From: Chitinophagaceae bacterium
Lineage (GTDB): Bacteria > Bacteroidota > Bacteroidia > Chitinophagales > Chitinophagaceae
Direction of reading: 5' to 3'
Length of the DNA: 64,000 bases
Assembly (NCBI GenBank): GCA_014379345.1
Contig: JACMLY010000122.1
Coordinates: 34,659-98,658, forward strand
Shown here: piece after piece, positions 60,758-64,000 of the stretch
How the letters are laid out: each line of letters begins with the position of its first letter
How positions within the stretch are numbered: the first letter of the stretch is position 1
The notes under the pieces: generated by a model
What the model was told of the DNA's origin: nothing
The model's database searches: none
What the model saw: the letters and a program-made list of their open reading frames with translations, nothing else
Translations under genes and position numbers: made by a program

Positions 60758-63658
60758 ATGACCAATGTAGAATCTGTCGGCACATTACAGGAACAATTGC
60801 TGTCGAACCAGGAAAAATCGATCCCCAATAACCTTGGCTCCGGCGAAAACAACGAGCTGATTGTTGTGTTAAGACAATACAGATTTTATAAACAGTTATG
60901 CATCGAGCTTTATGAAGCATCTATCACGAAGGATGGTAAAATAAAAAATCCCTTAATACTTACTAATCCTTTAGATTTCGTTTGGAAAAAGGACGAGCCT
61001 ACGGAGATTAAATTTTTTTCGGGACTTACCAGGTTTCAAAATAATCCAACAGCAGTTAAATCTGTTTCTGATGTCGAAGCCTTAAAGGCGATTCTGAAAA
61101 ATCCGTTGCGCCTCCGTTTTTTTTATCACAATACAGAATTTTCCGAAAACATTGTTGCGGGTTCTGTTCAACCCGTTTTAGTAGGATCTGTAATCGATGG
61201 AGTTGAATTATTCGTTGATAAGAGGGAAGACTTTTATGAAGTCAATCTTCAAATAAGGATCGATGGTAAACCGCACAAGTTGAAAGAGCTGAAGATTTTG
61301 TATGATTACTTTTTTTTAATTAGCGGTACCATTCATTTAATGGGCAACTTTCATTTTCTTAAACCCGTTCAATTTTTTAAAAAACATCCGAATGGACTGC
61401 GTATTCACGAAGCAAAGTATAATGAATTTCAAAAAAACATATTGACTAAGCTTGAAGACAGGATCAATATTTTTTATTCCTATCTGCAACCCGCCACTGA
61501 AGAACAAATAAAGGAATCAGATTTTAATAAACCGTCTGAAAGACTGATCTACCTATCTGATCTGAATACATATGTGATCATAGACCCGGTAATGCGATAT
61601 GGGAATACAGACATCCCGATCCTTACAAAGCGGCAGGTTTATGGAACCGATGATAAAGGCCACCTGTTCGCCGTTAAGCGCAATGACCAGGCAGAAAATC
61701 AATTTACCTCCCTGTTATTAAGGCAACATCCCGATTTTGAAGAACAACTGCAAACCGACCTGAAATATTTCTACCTGCACAAAGAGCGGTTTATGGATGA
61801 AGACTGGTTCCTGAATGCTTTTGAAGAATGGGAAAGGCAAGGCATTACTGTTCTGGGCTTTAACAAATTAAAAGATAACAAGCTAAATAAAAACAAAGCA
61901 AAGGTCAGTATTCATGTAACCAGTGGTACCAACTGGTTTAATACAGAAATAGATGTCCGCTTCGGAAAGAAAAAGGTTTCATTGAAACAGCTAAAACAAT
62001 CCATTCGTAATAAAAGCAAATTCGTTCACCTCGATGATGGTACTCTTGGCATTCTTCCTGAAGAATGGATTGAAAAATTCTTTAAATATTTTTCGATCGG
62101 TGAAATGATCAATGAAACATTGATCACACCGAAAATAAATTTTTCTGCCGTAGCCCAAATGTACGACGCCGAGGTTCTGGATACCGAAGTGAAAAAAGAG
62201 CTGGAAGTATTTCATTCAAAGTTTTCAAACTTCGATGGTATCGAGGAAATAACGGTCCCCGAAACGTTGAATGCAGCCCTCCGTGAATACCAGAAGCATG
62301 GATTAAACTGGTTGAACTTCCTTGACGATTACAATTTCGGAGGTTGTCTCGCCGATGATATGGGTTTGGGAAAATCAATCCAGGTCATTGCCTTCATCTT
62401 ATCGCAAAGAAAAAAATTACAACAGAATACCAATCTGCTGGTAGTTCCAACTTCACTTCTATTTAACTGGAGGGCCGAAGTTCAGAAATTTGCACCGTCG
62501 ATAAAGGTTCATACTGTTCACGGATCAGACAGGACAAAAGGAACAGAGCTATTTGACGGGTATGAGATCATTCTCACGTCTTATGGAACACTTGTTTCTG
62601 ATATCAACTATTTAAAGAATTATGTGTTCAATTATATTTTTCTCGATGAATCACAAAATATAAAGAACATTGAATCGCAGCGATACCAGGCCGCACGGCT
62701 TTTGCAATCGAGGAACAAAGTCGTCATCACAGGTACGCCTATTGAGAATAACACACAGGATCTGTATGGTCAGCTTTCTTTTGCATGCCCCGGTTTATTA
62801 GGCAGCAAGGAATATTTCAGAGATGTTTATTCTATTCCCATTGACAAGTTCAAGGAACGAATGCGCGCCATGGAGCTACAGCAAAAAGTAGCTCCCTTCA
62901 TCTTAAGAAGGACCAAAAAGCAGGTAGCCACAGAATTGCCGGAAAAAACGGAGATGATTCTGTATTGTGAAATGGCACCGGAACAGCGCAAGGTGTATGA
63001 TAGTTATGAAAAAGAATTCCGTGAATTTATTTCAGATAAAGAAGAAGAAGAAATTAAGAAAACATCCATGCATGTTTTAAAAGGCTTGATGAGATTAAGG
63101 CAGATCTGCAATTCACCGGTTCTGCTGGAAGATGAAAAACTCTATGCAGATGCATCTTCCAAAATTGAAATGCTGATGGAGCAAATAGAGTCTAAAGCAA
63201 ACGAGCATAAAATTTTGATCTTTTCTCAGTTTGTATCCATGCTTAACCTTGTACAAAAAGAATTGAAGAAAAGGGGTGTAGAATATGAATATCTCACAGG
63301 CAGTACCAGGAACAGGGAATCGGTAGTGAACAATTTTCAGAACAATGAGAATGTTCGTGTATTTCTGATCAGCCTGAAAGCCGGAGGCACGGGTTTAAAT
63401 TTGACCGCGGCTGATTATATCTATCTTATTGATCCCTGGTGGAATCCTGCCGTGGAGAATCAGGCCATTGATCGCAGTTACCGGATAGGACAAAAAAAGA
63501 ATGTAATGGCCATCCGGCTGATCTGTCCCGGAACGATTGAAGAGAAGATCATGAAGCTGCAGGAATCAAAAAAAGAATTATCCGGCGACCTGATAAGAAC
63601 GGATTCATCGATCCTCAAATCAGTAACAAAAAAGGATTTGCTTTCATTGCTTAGTTAG
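60758..63658 (+). CDS. SNF2-family DEAD/DEAH-box helicase
   Basis: A 966-residue SNF2-type ATPase. The N-terminal ~520 residues are divergent and likely hold regulatory and DNA-binding parts. The helicase core has the Walker A region CLADDMGLGKSIQVIAF near residue 530-545, DESQNIKN as motif II (about 630), RNKVVITGTPIENNTQDLYG (motif III), and motifs V and VI FLISLKAGGTGLNL and DRSYRIGQKKNV. SNF2 enzymes move along duplex DNA and remodel protein-DNA complexes. In bacteria they are often in accessory or defence-related contexts, but no partner is recognisable here. The tandem repeat array begins 25 bp after its stop. Confidence 0.93.
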   Translation: MTNVESVGTLQEQLLSNQEKSIPNNLGSGENNELIVVLRQYRFYKQLCIELYEASITKDGKIKNPLILTNPLDFVWKKDEPTEIKFFSGLTRFQNNPTAVKSVSDVEALKAILKNPLRLRFFYHNTEFSENIVAGSVQPVLVGSVIDGVELFVDKREDFYEVNLQIRIDGKPHKLKELKILYDYFFLISGTIHLMGNFHFLKPVQFFKKHPNGLRIHEAKYNEFQKNILTKLEDRINIFYSYLQPATEEQIKESDFNKPSERLIYLSDLNTYVIIDPVMRYGNTDIPILTKRQVYGTDDKGHLFAVKRNDQAENQFTSLLLRQHPDFEEQLQTDLKYFYLHKERFMDEDWFLNAFEEWERQGITVLGFNKLKDNKLNKNKAKVSIHVTSGTNWFNTEIDVRFGKKKVSLKQLKQSIRNKSKFVHLDDGTLGILPEEWIEKFFKYFSIGEMINETLITPKINFSAVAQMYDAEVLDTEVKKELEVFHSKFSNFDGIEEITVPETLNAALREYQKHGLNWLNFLDDYNFGGCLADDMGLGKSIQVIAFILSQRKKLQQNTNLLVVPTSLLFNWRAEVQKFAPSIKVHTVHGSDRTKGTELFDGYEIILTSYGTLVSDINYLKNYVFNYIFLDESQNIKNIESQRYQAARLLQSRNKVVITGTPIENNTQDLYGQLSFACPGLLGSKEYFRDVYSIPIDKFKERMRAMELQQKVAPFILRRTKKQVATELPEKTEMILYCEMAPEQRKVYDSYEKEFREFISDKEEEEIKKTSMHVLKGLMRLRQICNSPVLLEDEKLYADASSKIEMLMEQIESKANEHKILIFSQFVSMLNLVQKELKKRGVEYEYLTGSTRNRESVVNNFQNNENVRVFLISLKAGGTGLNLTAADYIYLIDPWWNPAVENQAIDRSYRIGQKKNVMAIRLICPGTIEEKIMKLQESKKELSGDLIRTDSSILKSVTKKDLLSLLS

Positions 63659-63682
63659 GTAATGATCCCTTCAAACCCTCCC

Positions 63683-64000
63683 CCTGTCATGCCGACGAAG
63701 GAGGCATCTGAGAGAACCCTCCCGCCTGTCATGCCGACGAAGGAGGCATCTGAGAGAACCCTCCGCCTGTCATGTCGACGAAGGAGGCATCTGAGAGAAC
63801 CCTCCGCCTGTCATGTCGACGAAGGAGGCATCTGAGAGAACCCTCCCCTGTCATGCCGACGACGGAGGTATCTGAGAGAACGCTCCCGCCTGTCATGCCG
63901 ACGAAGGAGGCATCTGAGAGAACCCTCCCCTGTCATGCCGACGAAGGAGGCATCTGAGAGAACCCTCCCGCCTGTCATGCCGACGAAGGAGGTATCTGAG
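63683..64000 (+). repeat. Tandem repeat array, 40-42 bp units
   Basis: Eight units start at 63683, 63725, 63766, 63807, 63847, 63889, 63929 and 63971, with the last cut by the window edge. Each unit holds ATGCC GACGAAGGA GGCAT, a small hairpin, then TCTGAGAGAACCCTCC. Units differ by single substitutions (for example GTCGACG for GCCGACG) and by a 0-2 nt length change at the C-run. There are no unique spacers, so it is not a CRISPR. Confidence 0.95.

Noticed and set aside
63772..63957. 61-codon open frame in the tandem array
   Set aside because: It is a translation of the repeat units and has no independent protein features.
63683..64000. CRISPR-like repetitive array at the right edge
   Set aside because: Units are contiguous, 40-42 bp, with no unique spacers between them, and no cas gene is in view.

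Overview
The window looks like a chromosomal segment of a Bacteroidota bacterium, most likely Chitinophagaceae or a close relative. The evidence is a TonB-dependent receptor with an STN domain next to a DUF4249 lipoprotein, an M1 peptidase ending in a type IX secretion sorting domain, Bacteroidota-style promoters (TTTG, about 20 nt, TAnnTTTG), few Shine-Dalgarno sites, many lipoproteins and moderate-to-low GC. No rRNA, tRNA, CRISPR array, prophage or intact insertion sequence was seen.

Layout. 0-6.3 kb: truncated recA, a DUF4920 protein, a PAP2-like membrane protein overlapping rpoN (sigma-54), a single-domain response regulator and small unknowns. 6.5-14.5 kb: DegT-type aminotransferase, GHL10-type glycoside hydrolase, MarR regulator, radical SAM/SPASM protein, secreted M1 peptidase, methyltransferase. 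14.6-21.3 kb: PAS histidine kinase, UvrD/PcrA helicase, ArsC-like protein, and an ECF sigma operon. 21.3-23.6 kb: a Tat-exported TIM-barrel isomerase and a Tat-exported Gfo/Idh/MocA oxidoreductase. 23.7-30.8 kb: a four-gene outer-membrane locus (unknown secreted protein, TonB receptor, DUF4249 lipoprotein, MG2-type protein).

30.9-49.0 kb is the most interesting part. Two GMC dehydrogenase plus gluconate-2-dehydrogenase-subunit-3 cassettes flank a set of genes containing a di-haem peroxidase, a PhoX-like protein, glycerate kinase, two tandem 3-keto-disaccharide hydrolase (DUF1080) lipoproteins, a c-type cytochrome with a broken neighbour, TIM-barrel isomerases, a Gfo/Idh/MocA oxidoreductase and an MFS transporter. 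Read together (inference), this is an oxidative 3-keto-glycoside pathway. Periplasmic dehydrogenases would oxidise sugars and pass electrons to cytochrome c, DUF1080 enzymes would cleave the 3-keto-glycoside, the MFS protein would import the product, and the isomerase and oxidoreductase would return it to normal metabolism. The 21-23.6 kb pair belongs to the same families and may contribute.

49-64 kb: NTF2-like protein, SPFH protein, flavin reductase, GH25 lysozyme, L,D-transpeptidase-like protein, AI-2E-type permease, MATE exporter, CrtI-like oxidoreductase, an unknown protein, DUF4184 protein and a SNF2 helicase. The window ends inside a tandem repeat array.

Intergenic spaces are unusually rich in long hairpins and repeats: at least two copies of one CTATGTT-type hairpin family, long perfect inverted repeats at 7.9, 44.5 and 59.3 kb, repeat arrays facing each other at 52.5 kb, and a DUF559 endonuclease relic with degenerate terminal inverted repeats at 41.6 kb with a probable empty relative at 45.6 kb.
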